64,000 nucleotides of DNA, from the NCBI GenBank assembly GCA_024704765.1, contig JAKMXF010000364.1:1-64000 (forward strand), in the 5' to 3' direction. Below, in pieces: positions 24,108-35,932 of the stretch (position 1 is the stretch's first letter; each line of letters opens with the position of its first letter). The translations under genes were made by a program, and so were the position numbers. Origin of the DNA: Oopsacas minuta (Eukaryota > Porifera > Hexactinellida > Lyssacinosida > Leucopsacidae). The notes beneath the pieces are model-generated. The model saw nothing but the letters and a program-made list of their open reading frames with translations, ran no database searches and was not told where the DNA came from.

Positions 24108-26099
24108 TAGATTAAGTTTAACGAGTGTGAAGTTGGCTGAATATTCGACCAGCAGTACTTAAATCATTAATTAGACTAACTCCTCATGGCCAGAATGTAA
24201 ATATCTTTGGACCATTCGGAAGAAGAGATACGGAAGTTCCTGAAGATGATTTTATATTTATACACTTTTAATTTTTCTTGAAATCATGGGCATGTATTCC
24301 TGCTGTATGGACTTTATGTGTTTAAAATATTATGTTAAAATAGCCAAACTTTTTGAGATATTTAGGTTTGATAACTGTCTTGTTTGAGTCGAGTCTCTAT
24401 TAGATTAGTACTAAGCACACAAATTTTATTAAACTTTCGAATCTAGTCTAACTATAATAACGCAAACAGATTACTGCAATACCAACTGTTCGATCTCAGT
24501 TGACTCATTATGAATTATTCAATGAATTATAGGATATACGAAGTAATTTCAATTATGTCATAGCCTTTATTTCCATATACTAAATAGATTAAATATAATC
24601 ACAGTTCGAAATGTCGAGTAGAAATGAATAATTTAGAGTTATTTGCTAAATTTCAATTAATTAATCAACTATGGTTAGATGTTACATAAAATCATTAAAT
24701 AAGATACATATTCACATGATAATTTCCCGATTTGAAATACAAAATACTGTGCTGGAGAGTAACCTCTTGAAATAGTCATTTGGTATCTCTATAAATATTA
24801 TCTTATATTTCATCCATTCATTAATAATCTCCTTTATATTATCACTTTCATTAAACAATCTTTCACGACTCTACAAATCTTTCTCATTTGTAAATCTACA
24901 AATCCGAACTCTTATACATGTCTTATTGGCAAGGTGTTTTGTCTATTTTCTATATACAGTATTTCTCGAATAGTACGCTGGGATGATTATATATTTCGAG
25001 GTTCCTTCAGGGGGCGAATATTCGAGGAAAAATTTGTCTAAATTCTGCCCTATATGTGGAAGATTGTATCATTTTCTTCACATTTTAGAATTATACTTTC
25101 GTTTCGACCCTCCATCAATGGAACCAAATAGTTCATTACTTCAAGTGGAATCAATATTTCAAATTGTAACTCCTTTTTCCTTCTATTGAAATTATTTCCG
25201 TCTCATCGGAATGCGCGTTAGATGTGCAATAGTCAATTGCTATAACAAAAGTTACGTTTATCTTGAAACGTTTTCTGGTGAGTACGGCGCATATTGCATT
25301 TTTATGATCCATTTTAGTTCCACTTTAGCTTCAGCTGTTACTTTTGTATCTCGAATCTACTTTCAATTCATACAAAGAGGTTGTGAGTTCACTTTCTGTT
25401 GGCCCGAGCGTTACCAATTCTATTTTGGGAATTATTTGTAAAATACTAAATTGATGCAATACTCCAGCTCAACGAAAATTTATTTATTTATGAAATGGAA
25501 AATAATTCACACAATATCAGTTTGTTATTCGAGCGAGTAATCGATCCATCAGTCTCGCCTCAGCCATCTATAGATTTCATACCGTGTAAATCGCTTTCTC
25601 CATTTCCACCATCTCCACAAAATACAACAAAATCATTGATTGCGACTTATTGTCTCGGCTCTTTCTCAATAAAGGATTTTCCATCTCTTCAAACTGCCAC
25701 AATTTATCGAGATATTGCCCATTGCCTGGAATCTGCATCTTCTTTTCATGATAATCATGAGGGAATATGTTAGGGAACAGGATTTGTTAGATGATAGGCT
25801 GATGGTAATTAGGTCCTCCAGTTGGGTCCTGGCAATAAGTGACGATTTATGAGGGTATTGACCCCAGATAATGCGAGCATATGATATCTAAACTTATAAC
25901 ATTACATAAGTAAAGATTATTTTATCCCTAGTAGCTTACATAAAGATAATACAGGGTATTTAACATTTGAAATGGCGAAGGAGTGGGAAATTTGACAAAT
26001 TTTCGTATCAAATCCCCACCTTTGATCCATGTAGGCCCGGACTGGGAGGTGGGGACAACCATTGATAGGTGCATTAGCTGGAAAGCACTACCAACATAG
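24108..26099. other. Intergenic, no gene recognised
   Basis: Near 24958-25025 a pogo/Tigger-like end occurs (CAGTATTTCTCGAATAGTAC, then GGGGCGAATATTCGAGG), with no clear partner. Frames at 24983-25189, 25211-25441 and 25495-25773 show no domain I recognise. Confidence 0.4.
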
Positions 26100-26496
26100 C
26101 AGAGCGTTAAGCGCTCCACCTCCGCTCCTTACTCAGAAAAGGATCGCACTCTCCAATTGCTATCTTTTCATTACTTCAGAATTACATGATATTTGGTATA
26201 TTAAGTAATCAGGATTTTATTTAACCATTCTACATACGGGAATTATTAAATGTGCAACAACGTCAAACGATTTCAATAAATTGTGAATTATACAAAAGTG
26301 TCACAGCATCCACTTTAGATAGCAAAAATACTGAATTTTATGCAGAATAGCAATGATATTTGTAAATTGTTGGCAATTACATAGGAGCGCGTCCTTGAGA
26401 AATAGAGCGCCGCTCCACCTCCTGCTCCTGAATCATAAAATGGATCGAGCTCCAGGTACCGTTCCTCAAAATTGGAGGGCGCTCCATTAAGCTCTG
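26100..26496. mobile_element. Possible hAT-like non-autonomous element with GGAGC-rich ends
   Basis: Left CAGAGCGTTAAGCGCTCC and, on the opposite strand, right CAGAGCTTAATGGAGCGCCC face each other, each followed inward by repeated GGAGC/GCTCC motifs. The flanking octamers do not match, so the boundary is uncertain. Confidence 0.45.
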
Positions 26497-26617
26497 CAAA
26501 CAACATATCTCTGAAGCATAATGTTACTCCATACGAGCGATGAACAATAAAAAGACAAACGATAGAAATAGACTTTGATAACAGTAAAAGTGAAGAAAAG
26601 TAATTTAACCGAATATA

Positions 26618-27519
26618 CAGTTAAGAGACAAAAGTATTCGACCACACAAATATATTGTCATAAATTGTATACTCTTTCCCGCTCCTATACACTGTAAGGT
26701 CTATATTCGTAGCTGCAATCTAGTAATTTGCATAGAATAACATGTTTTTCAAGAATTTCAAAAAAATATTTTCGATTTACACTTTTTGAAGGTGTTAATT
26801 ATTAATAATTATTAGATAATTATTGATAATCAAAATATTTGATAATTCAAAACCTATTAAGAATCTATAATTTCTGACTTGATATTTGAATTCTACTTAG
26901 GCGAGTTACCCCAGATTAAAATTTCCAATGGGATTGAACAATTTTTACCAAAGTTATAGAAGAATTTCAATTTGTGCCACTTGTTGCAAAAAGTGACACT
27001 GGTGGCTGGAAAAAGCGCCACTACAAGGAAATCAACTAGGGTTAGGAGGAATAAGTCATAGTAATATTTTCGGATTATATGACTATGCTAACCCTTGAAT
27101 TACAAAATAACCTCTTGGTAACGGCCACTTGTGCCCCTTGGGCAAAAGGTGGCACAAATGGCACAAATTGAAATTCATCTATAACTCTGGCAAAAATTGT
27201 TCAATCCCATTGAAAATTTAATCTGGGGTAACTCGCCTAAGTAGAATTCAAATATCAAGTCAGAAATTATAGATTCTTAATAGGTTTTGAATTACCACAT
27301 ATTTTGATTATCAATAATTATCTAATAATTATTAATAATTAACACCTTCAAAAAGTGTAAATCGAAAATATTTTTTTGAAATTCTTGAAAAACATGTTAT
27401 TCTATGCAAATTACTAGATTACAGCTACGAATATAGACCTTACAGTGTATAGGAGCGAGAAAGAGTATACAATTTATGACAATATATTTGTGTGGTCAAA
27501 TACTTTTGTCCCTTAACTG
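26618..27519. mobile_element. Foldback element, 902 bp, ~385-bp inverted arms, Tc/mariner-type ends
   Basis: The left arm starts CAGTTAAGAGACAAAAGTAT after TA. The right arm, opposite strand, starts CAGTTAAGGGACAAAAGTAT before TA. The arms stay nearly identical inward to about 27000 and 27130, around a ~130-bp spacer containing GTGCCAC motifs. No open frame. TA target and CAGTTAAGGGAC ends suggest mobilisation by a Tc1/mariner transposase. Confidence 0.9.
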
Positions 27520-27664
27520 TATATGTGAGTCCATATATAGCTTTATAACTTCTGTTGCCTACTTGAGAGGTACTCAACAACTAAATCCATCAATGGAATT
27601 TTCTTGCCTTTCTCTATAATTACTCTGCACATATTTACTGGGATACTACCCTGTAACAAGTTTA

Positions 27665-28015
27665 ATTATTAAATTTAACTGTCTGCACTCATTCAAAGTG
27701 AGTCATTCTATTAACTGCCTGCAATTATTCACGGTGATTCAGACATGTAGCAAGTTTAATCATTCAATTTCAAATATTTGCACCTAATAACGGTGATTCT
27801 TACCCGTAACAATTTTATCATACTATTTCAACTGTCTGCACAAATTCTCGGTGATTCTGATCTGTAACAAATTACTTATTCATTTTCAACTGTCTGCAGG
27901 AATTCGCAGAGATTCTGATCTGTGAGGGTTCAATCATTCAATTTCAAATGTCTACACCTATTCACAGTGATTCTGATCTCAAAAAGTTTAATCATGGCGC
28001 TAATGTGATGTCATA
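27665..28015 (+). repeat. ~60-bp tandem repeat array, forward orientation
   Basis: About five to six degenerate units built from TTTCAACTGTCTGCAC, ATTCACGGTGATTCTGA and CTGTAACAAGTTTAATCATT. The same unit appears reversed at 56430-57130 and 58020-58400 and forward again at 63250-64000. Confidence 0.8.
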
Positions 28016-28027
28016 ACGCAACATGGT

Positions 28028-29163
28028 GTGCAGACAATTATGAGAAATGAATTGTGCTCTAAAGATATATATGTTCTTTACTTGACCCATCATTTGGACT
28101 TAGTCGTTGTCTCCTATGTATATAATATTGACAAAGCAGTTCATTTTTTTGAAATATGGCCACAATCTATACTTTCCTTCCTACATGGGTTCCCCAATTC
28201 ACAGAAGGAATATGATGAGCACACAGATATCAGTGGGAAATCCAAACAACAAAATGAACTGAAATCTTGGTCGAACACTCAGACTGTCGAGCATTTCGCA
28301 TAAGATCGTGATAAAACAAGTAGGCGCACATCAGGACAGTTTCTGGTTTTTTCATATGTCTTATAATATTTCAGAATATTTTTCGAAAATGTGCTAATGT
28401 TGCAAACATTTACAAAGTAAAGATATGGACCTTACTCGAGCAGTTGATTTAATCAAGGGACTGAAGTCTGATCTTACAAGAGACACTTTATGAAGTGTGT
28501 ATTACTGCAATGAATTAAATCGATTGCCATAATATCGCACTCCTAGTAGAATGTGAGTTAGCTGCAGAGAAGATGTACATCGAACTATTTGGGCCAAACC
28601 TGAATACAAAAAACAACGGTTCAATAAAGTCATCGAAAGTTGTTTCAGAACTGAATAGGAGATTCAGTGAAGAATCATGCACCATCCTAATTTCGATGTC
28701 ATCACTCGTACCATTTTCTTGATTCGGAAAGATTAAAACCATTTGTTGACCATTATAATTTGCGAGGTCCCGAGGCGTAGCCAGGGTGCGGCATATACGG
28801 CGCATGCCGCACCTTTTGTTCGGCCCTAGCTACGCCTCTGGCGAGGTCATCTAATGAAGAGCGAGTGTGATATTCTCGCAGTTCAATTCTCTAATTCGGC
28901 GCCAGAGTGTCAAAACGTGTTGGACATTCTTCAATTCGTCGGGCCAGATCGCGGATGCTATACCCAACTTTATAAGGCATACCAAATTGCTTGCATAATC
29001 CCAATTATAACAGCAGTAAATGTAAGGTCATTTTCCTGTATTTATGGAGTTCGATGGATGACTTAAAACTTGGAGAGCTTGAAGCTCTTTGATTAAAGAG
29101 AGAGCGACAACGAAATTGATATTGAAGATATCATAGAACAATTTCAATATGTTCAGCTCTAAG
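28028..29163 (+). pseudogene. hAT transposase remnant, ZMYM1-like
   Basis: Fragments in order: LTHHLDLVVVSYVYNIDKAV (position of the conserved C.AH.LNLV motif), NELKSWSNTQTVEHF (LSNTRW region), a middle part around 28580-28760 (ELNRRFSEESCTI), and the C-terminal dimerisation block at 28940-29160 (LYKAYQIACIIPIITAVNVR, SFSCIYGVRWMT, NEIDIEDIIEQF). Heavily decayed and interrupted by a 71-bp MITE. It begins directly after the tandem array. Confidence 0.65.
28770..28840. mobile_element. 71-bp hAT-type mini-MITE
   Basis: Almost wholly palindromic. Left CCGAGGCGTAGCCAGGG, right (opposite strand) CAGAGGCGTAGCTAGGGC, with a second inner inverted pair GTGCGGCAT/ATGCCGCAC. A perfect 8-bp duplication GCGAGGTC flanks it (28762-28769 and 28841-28848). 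Confidence 0.9.
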
Positions 29164-30010
29164 AATTGTTTTGTTTTAGGACAATTCTAACATTTTAAAT
29201 ATCCATCAACAATTAAAACACTAATAATAAACAAATGTGAGGTCAATCGATTGGAAAAAAAGTCTCGGATGTAAATTTAAGTTTAGATTTTTCTTTGACC
29301 AAGTGCACCTCCGAACTTAGAAGGCTTGCGCCCTAACAGACTTCTAAACTAATAGGACAGTCAAATAGTATTCAAATCTGACCAACTTTGCACCAAGTTA
29401 GGCTAGTGTGTTATAGTTGATATCTCAAAAGACGTTAGTTCTATTGGTATTAAATATATTATTGTAGAATGGAAGTCATGTATGTATTGGCATACTTGAA
29501 ATGTGTGTGGTTTGCGAGATTTTCCGTTTCACATATTTTGTTACTACCAACAGGGATATTTATTAGTTGCGAGAATATTAAATAGTACCCTTTGGACCGA
29601 ATAAATATGATATTTTGATCTAACAATACACAAAATCTAGCTCTACAAACAATTCCCAAGTCAAAATGACGTTATCGGATTGATTCTTTTGCATATTAGT
29701 CCACTAATGGTCCAATTTATTGACTACTACCGGTCTTCGCTTGCTAGGTTCGCGACAGCTTATGCCTCAGATCAAATTAAGTATTGTACAGCTACATTTC
29801 TTGATGCTTTTGGTCGCTATGCGACCAGCATATTAACAATATATTATATTTTGATAATGTTTGCACGTTCCAGGGTTATAGTTGCAACCATGGATGACCC
29901 ATTTTTGCTGGTATTCAAAAATAATATCTCATAGAAATGTATTACCAGGGTATGGGGAACCGGGTATATTTTTACATGTTTCCAAGACGATTTGACCATA
30001 GAGGTCCATA
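29164..30010. other. Intergenic, no gene recognised
   Basis: Only a diverged partial copy of the dispersed repeat described at 15096 (about 29728-29845) is seen. The short frames show no domain. Confidence 0.45.
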
Positions 30011-30018
30011 GGTAGATA

Positions 30019-30197
30019 CAGGGTTTCATCCAGGCGTATGCACGAACCTGCAGGCGCATGAATTTCGGCGAATATAGATCTAGGTGCATTAAAATTTGAG
30101 CAAGACCCCATACCGTAATGGGATATGTATACTCTAGGCGAGCTTAAATGAGGGGGAAATTTTAGGCGTATGGTTCAGAATTGCTATATAAACCCCG
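30019..30197. mobile_element. hAT-type MITE, 179 bp, sister of 58452-58632
   Basis: Starts CAGGGTTTCATCCAGGCGTA; the other end is worn (AAACCCCG). A perfect 8-bp duplication GGTAGATA flanks it (30011-30018, 30198-30205). Shared internal blocks with the copy at 58452, in opposite orientation: AGACCCCATACCGTAAT, GTATACTCTAGGCG, TTTTAGGCGTATGGTTCAG. Confidence 0.9.
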
Positions 30198-30322
30198 GGT
30201 AGATATGAATAGCTGCAAAATTTGGTATCTGATTATCACGAAATTTGAAAGCTTTTACCATCAAACTTACAGTCAACATTAACAAATGACATTTCAAAGC
30301 CACGTAAATTCTACAAAGCAAT

Positions 30323-30418
30323 AGGAATAGATAATCTAAACTGAATATAATTATAGGAATAGATAATCTAAACTGAATATAATTATAGGAATAGATAATC
30401 TAAACTGAATATAATTAT
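30323..30418. repeat. 32-bp tandem repeat, three exact units
   Basis: Units start at 30323, 30355 and 30387, each beginning AGGAATAGATAATCTAAACT. They lie just downstream of the Hsp110 stop codon. Confidence 0.95.
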
Positions 30419-30481
30419 AAGAACAGAAATTCTAACAGCCTAAGAACTACTTCCATAACTAAAGTACTAAACAATTCTAAA

Positions 30482-33124
30482 TTAATCTAAATCCATCTGT
30501 TGCTGATTAGGAAGCAATTCGATATTACCCTCTGAATGAACATCCTCTTGTGTATTAATAGGATGTACTCCATCAGTGGCCTGAGTAGGTAGATTGTCTA
30601 ATTTTTCAGATTTTTCACTAGGTTTAGGTATATCTTTGGGGGGTTCTTCTTTAGGTTTTGGTTTAGGCTTGGAAATAATAGGCAATGAGAAATCTACAAG
30701 ATGTTTTTCAGTTGAACGGATGTCAGCAGCAGTAAATGTAGGATTCTCATGTTTAGCTAATTTTTGGTGAGCAAGAAGTTGTTCTTCAAGCCATCGTTGC
30801 TTTTCATCGACCATTTTTTCAACCTTATGAACTTCTTCTACATCAAGGTGACAGTATTCTTCCTTGCCACCCCTGTATTCACTCACAAATTTACGGTAGC
30901 GGACTAAACTCTGGCCTAATATATTAAAGGCATCTGGTCGCTCTTGGAATTCTCGATATCGCAAAATACCTGGGTCACCCTGCGTTTGTAAACACTTCAA
31001 TTTGTCTTTATAGACAGATGGTTCTTCTTGTGTGTCATCATCAATTAACCAATTATTAATGTTTTCAAGATCTGCAATTAAATGGTTCTTTTCATCATCT
31101 TGAAAATAGTCATTAAGATTGTTTTCTAACTTATCTCGCAAATCATAAACGTATTCCTCTAGTGAATTTTTAGAAATAGCCTTCTCAGCTTGATAACGAT
31201 CTTGTGCGATTAAATTGCCTTCAGTCTCAATAGCCTTGTCTATATCAATTTGGGACATATTCCTTGCATCAACCGTTACAGGGAGTAAAATACTTACGAT
31301 TAATTCTTTGAACTTCTTGGGTTCAGTAGTTTCCTGTTCTTGTAGTTCAACCTTATTATCAGTATCAGAAGGAGAAGGTTCCCTTTGTATACATGTGTCT
31401 ACGAGGGAACCCATGGATTCAGCTGAGTCCGTTGGATTAGATTTAATTGTATCACTTTCCGACATATTAACGTCAGGGTCAGGTATTTCGTCACACGCAT
31501 CTAGGTTATCAGATGCTCCTTCCATCTCTACTTTATCATTCACCTGAGTAGTATTTGAAATATTGGAAGCTGGGGATGATTTCACTTTTGAGGACTCTTC
31601 TGCTTTAACTTCGACAACTTTCTTTTCAACCAACTCAACATTGGGTATTGTGAGGATTCCACTGTTATCTACTCTAAACTTTACTTTTACTTTCGATAAT
31701 TGCCCGTCCTCGGTGGGCTTCACATTCTTCACAGTAAAAATAGAGATCAAAGGATTTACATGGGCAGTTATATCCGAATGTTTGTAGCTACATTCTATTC
31801 TAAAATCAGATCTTCGGTAAAATGAAAGAACTTTAGATAGATTAGATGGAGTTCCAACTTTGAAAGCATTCATTTCTCCTTTATCTCCTGTGTCTGGATC
31901 AACCCAGTTTATTCGTATAGCGTAAGGGATTACTCCCACAACATGAAATTGTCTAACTCGAATAGTTGGAGAAAGGAGGGCACACTGGATTGCACAGCCT
32001 TTAGCTACAGACTCATCAAAATTAAGAGTTTTGCTAACTTCTTTACAGAAAATTTTCTGAATAATTGTGGCAATAGCTGGTATACGACTCGACCCACCTA
32101 CTAGTTCAACCGAGAAGAGATCATTTGTCCCTAGTTTAGAGAGAGTGAGGGCTTCTTGTAATGCACTCTCAACCCGTAAAAACATTTCATCACAAAGGGT
32201 ATTAAATTCATTACGGTTCATCCGGAAAGAATAATCAAGATCATCCATAAGGCATTCTATGTTCATTGGAATACTGGAAGAATTAGTACTCAGTAATTTC
32301 TTAAGGGTCTCACACTCAGCTAGTAGCTTCAAACAAGATTTCTTACTTTGAAAGATATTAACCTTGTATTTCAGATTGAATTGAGTTGAGAAATGATCAA
32401 ACAATCGCTGATCAAAGTCTCTACCACCTAAATTCGGGATCGATACGGAAGATAGGCAGTTAGCCTTTCCACTCGAAAAGGCGAAAATGTTCACTTGAAA
32501 ACTCGTACGACCCATATCCACAAAAGCTATATTCCTTGGAGATTGATCTTCCTCTGGTAAATCCTTTTTGTAAATACCATATGCCAGGGCTATTGCATTT
32601 CCGTCGTTTAAAAGTCGTTGTGAAGGCACACCTGCTATATTAGCCGCATCAAATATAGCTCTCCTCTGAATATCAGTGTAGTGACCAGGTACAGATATGA
32701 CAGTAGATAATATCTTGGTATGTAGGGTCTTTTCAGCATTATCAGCTATATGACGCAATAACATAGAATATATCTGTGTAGGAGTGAACCATCTGTCGGA
32801 ACCTAAATAATTCACCAGAATGCCAACTTGATTAGAGTTTGGGTACGAACCAACAGTGAAAGGCAATTTGTTTATTTGATCTTGCACAATTGGATCTGAA
32901 AAATCTCTACCAAGTAAATTTTTAATCCCGAAAATAGTATTCTTGTAATTAATAATTAACTGACTCTTAGCACTAGCTCCAATTTTGCGATCTTGAGATC
33001 GGAATGACACTATCATAGGTGTCAACCTGTCAGAAACATCGTTTGTAATTACCTCAATTCCACCACCAATAGCAGCTCCTACAAAACATGACTGATCTCC
33101 AATATCAATACCAAGTAATGCCAT
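30482..33124 (-). CDS. Hsp110-family chaperone / Hsp70 nucleotide-exchange factor
   Basis: Single open frame of 880 residues, close to animal HSPA4/HSPH1 (about 840-860). Starts MALLGIDIGDQSCFVGAAIG, the Hsp110 form of phosphate loop 1. The actin-like ATPase domain fills about 1-385, with NTVISVPGHYTDIQRRAIFD-like VISVPGHYTD, LAYGIYKKDLPEED, FVDMGRTSFQVN and VELVGGSSRIPA. The beta-sandwich follows (about 390-510), then an acidic loop (about 520-610) and a helical domain with LEEYVYDLRDKLE. The tail holds ISKPKPKPKEEPPK and ends MDLD, echoing the vertebrate C-terminus. The role in the family is cytosolic: nucleotide exchange for Hsp70 and holding unfolded clients. The coding part lacks introns. 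A pyrimidine tract plus AG (TTTTTTCATTTCTTCTAG) lies just before the ATG, so a 5'UTR intron is possible. Confidence 0.95.
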   Translation of the reverse strand: MALLGIDIGDQSCFVGAAIGGGIEVITNDVSDRLTPMIVSFRSQDRKIGASAKSQLIINYKNTIFGIKNLLGRDFSDPIVQDQINKLPFTVGSYPNSNQVGILVNYLGSDRWFTPTQIYSMLLRHIADNAEKTLHTKILSTVISVPGHYTDIQRRAIFDAANIAGVPSQRLLNDGNAIALAYGIYKKDLPEEDQSPRNIAFVDMGRTSFQVNIFAFSSGKANCLSSVSIPNLGGRDFDQRLFDHFSTQFNLKYKVNIFQSKKSCLKLLAECETLKKLLSTNSSSIPMNIECLMDDLDYSFRMNRNEFNTLCDEMFLRVESALQEALTLSKLGTNDLFSVELVGGSSRIPAIATIIQKIFCKEVSKTLNFDESVAKGCAIQCALLSPTIRVRQFHVVGVIPYAIRINWVDPDTGDKGEMNAFKVGTPSNLSKVLSFYRRSDFRIECSYKHSDITAHVNPLISIFTVKNVKPTEDGQLSKVKVKFRVDNSGILTIPNVELVEKKVVEVKAEESSKVKSSPASNISNTTQVNDKVEMEGASDNLDACDEIPDPDVNMSESDTIKSNPTDSAESMGSLVDTCIQREPSPSDTDNKVELQEQETTEPKKFKELIVSILLPVTVDARNMSQIDIDKAIETEGNLIAQDRYQAEKAISKNSLEEYVYDLRDKLENNLNDYFQDDEKNHLIADLENINNWLIDDDTQEEPSVYKDKLKCLQTQGDPGILRYREFQERPDAFNILGQSLVRYRKFVSEYRGGKEEYCHLDVEEVHKVEKMVDEKQRWLEEQLLAHQKLAKHENPTFTAADIRSTEKHLVDFSLPIISKPKPKPKEEPPKDIPKPSEKSEKLDNLPTQATDGVHPINTQEDVHSEGNIELLPNQQQMDLD

Positions 33125-33900
33125 TAAAAACTAGAAGAAATGAAAAAATAAATAAAATTATGGAGAATACTATTGAACCTCAAATTAGCATGAAAATCTC
33201 TTGATAATTGAGTATGGTGTAAAGACCTGCGGTAAGTTCTAGTCGATCTAACTCTTTGAAATTCTAAAGATGATATGCATGCCAAGTTATACATTTTGAG
33301 ACATGGAAAATGGTGACTGAAAAGTTCGTAGGAAATCGAGGAAGAAGAAACACATTTCCCATGAAAAAAAATAGTTTCAAATTACACTACATAATTCATA
33401 AATAGTCCATTTATTCATAATACAATATAGCCTGGTTGATACCCATCCATGCAGTGTCAATTTATGACGTAATCTCATTGCTACCCCCCTCTGGACTCCA
33501 AAATCAAGTGCAGGCGAACGGGGAAAAATATATGTAAGCTAGGGCCATGAAATTATACATCATGTTATAAACATATAGTAGATATTACTCATGCTATACT
33601 CATATTTCATCAATTTTTTATTTAAGGTGTGTCTATTTAGGTATACTTTACCCTTAGGGCCAGGTGGTTTGAGGCCAAAATTAGGGGATACTAGCCTAAA
33701 CATAAAATATTTCAAAAAATATTTATGATAGAGCTCTAAAATTTATCGAATTTCTTACGTCTCAATCATTAGGAACACTGGATATACTGGGAAAAATGGC
33801 ACTAGAATATATTCCCTTATTGCAATTAATGCCGTCAAGCATTTTACTCTAGCTATTATAAATCTTGATATATTCTACTTTTAACCTAAGAGTCAACTTT
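33125..33900. other. Upstream region of the Hsp110 gene
   Basis: No second gene seen. The first bases before the ATG look like a splice acceptor. I found no clear array of inverted nGAAn heat-shock elements, but a promoter could lie beyond a 5'UTR intron. Confidence 0.35.
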
Positions 33901-33903
33901 TTC

Positions 33904-34780
33904 ATGGCTTCTAAATACATATCGAGCAAAAATCGAACAACGAGCTTATATAGAGATTCGTACCGTACAGGCGACAAACTATTCCAGATACATGAGGATC
34001 TAGTCACGGTTTATCATAGGGAGGGTCTAGCGTATCCCACCGTAAAAGAATGGGCTGTAAAGTAAAGGCTGGTAGGTGCAGCATTGAAGAACGGAATAAC
34101 TATCTTCGCTACTACCCCTGAATTGGGGCGAAATTCTGGAACTATTGAATATTGACCCCAATTTGAGTGTTGAAGAGATTGCCCTAATCCTTGAAATCTC
34201 ATCGGGGAAGTGTTCATATAAATCTACACGATTACCTCGAATCTCCAAAGATGTCAGCGCGATGGATATAAAAATCCTCACAAAGGGTCAAAAGGAGCAG
34301 GAGCTTCGAAAAATTAGGTTAAAGTATATAGCGATTGGGGTTCTCGAAAGTTATTTGAAATCGTTACTGGTGGCGAAACTTGGATTATATTATCCGAACC
34401 TCAACGTAATGAAAACAAAGCAATTCATGGGTCTCAAAATGTTATTGTTCCCTCGAAAGGCACTTCCGGACTTCCGGGAGGATAAGGTTCTTTACACCAT
34501 ATTTTTGATACGTAGGGGCCAGTGGCTCAAATACCTGTGCCTAAATGAGAATGATTCAATGGAGAATTTTACGCAGATAAATGCCTGAGAAAAGTCGAAA
34601 TGTCTATGAAACATTACGTACTCGCTCAGGAACTCGAGGATTCAAACTACTCCTCCATAATCCCAAACCTGGTTGACACTTGCAGACTAGAGACAGTATC
34701 TATTGTGGGTGCCAATGGCCAATGCCTATAGCTACTTCAAAACATCCTCGACTTTCACAATTTCTGAGAAGAGAAGTAAA
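33904..34780 (+). pseudogene. mariner transposase remnant, heavily decayed
   Basis: Starts MASKYISSKNRTTSLYRDSY, followed by YPTVKEWAVK, ATTPEL, LSVEEIALILEISSG (helix-turn-helix), YIAIGVLESYLKS, TGGETWIILSEPQRNENKA (first catalytic region, with D replaced by G) and FLIRRGQWLK/GPVAQIPVP. The later catalytic part is barely traceable. At least four frame changes and several stops. This mariner lineage differs from the 4.9-9.05 kb pair. Confidence 0.65.
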
Positions 34781-35822
34781 AAAGGATTTGCTGAGGTTAC
34801 TGACTAGAAATCCCATGTGTATACCGCCTTTAAGGGCTCAAAGTTTACATTGACAAGATAAAAGAATTGTTAAAAGACTTGAAAGACATAGGACTTGTAT
34901 CTTACTCATATTATTATGTGTATTTTGTGATATCTATGAAAATTATTGGTTGCAGTTTCAGGCTGTCCGTTCTTGGGAGATAATTTTGCATTAAGACTCG
35001 TCATTCGGTGCCAGTTCCCTGTCCGTTGTTCGTAATTCGGAGCTGTCCGCTTCTCGGAGACTACTTAAGTACTTCATGCTTGGCAAATTCAATCCGTGCC
35101 ACGAGGTTTGTCCTTGTAGGGGGTTGACCTCTTCTCGGAGTGTCCGTTTTGGGAGACTCTACCATTTTACATATTTATGGAAATATATTTCATCAATCCT
35201 CAAGTGCAAATTTTTGTGGAAATGTGTAAAATTTTGTGCTTAGTAAGCATTGGTGGGCGTAAATGTGTCCATCTTTGATACACCGTAGGACGATAATTAC
35301 TACAAATAGATTTCCGAATTCGTACTCAATAATTTGATGCGTGACCTACGTTATAATAAGGTCTGTTCACTAGTGTGATTTTTTGGATCATGGATGTCGT
35401 TAAGTCCATTAAATTTTATTTCAAATGATCATGTATTAGATGGTATTCACCCAAATCGTGAACTTGAAAATTGTTCTTAAGCGATTTTAAAGACTATGGA
35501 TGTCGTTGAAGGTTTGTAAAACAGTATTTCTTAGAAATCCATAATATTTATATTATTTATGAATCAACCTTTTGTTACATTCAATTTATTGAAACAATAC
35601 ATTTATGTACTCACCACCCGTTGTACATTGCCCCTTGTACTTTTATCCTAGGTTGTTTAATACGTCTTGGAACCAAACTGTCAAACTAAATTAATGATTA
35701 GTTGGGAATTGTATTATAACTATATCAAAATAATCAAAACTATCCTAAGATATATTTTAAATATAAAATTTTCTACACTCGATCTATCTTAAGGTATATA
35801 TGTTACAGTCAATGTGTAAAAT

Positions 35823-35932
35823 CAGTCAATTTACAAATTGACTGAAATTTCCAGCCAATTTGTAAATTGACTGATTCACTTAGGCAATTTACAAATTGAC
35901 TAGAATTTTCAGCCAATTTACAAATTGACTGA
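35823..35932. repeat. Four subterminal palindromes in the left end of the Ginger-like element
   Basis: Four copies of a near-perfect palindrome (halves CAGTCAATTT and AAATTGACTG or shortened forms), spaced about 30 bp apart and joined by TTTCCAGCC/TTTTCAGCC linkers. The right end keeps a single copy. Such arrays often serve as transposase binding sites, which is an inference here. Confidence 0.8.

Noticed and set aside
27665-28015. CRISPR-like array, since repeats alternate with variable sequence.
   Set aside because: Units are adjacent and degenerate throughout, with no constant repeat and unique spacers; the context is eukaryotic.
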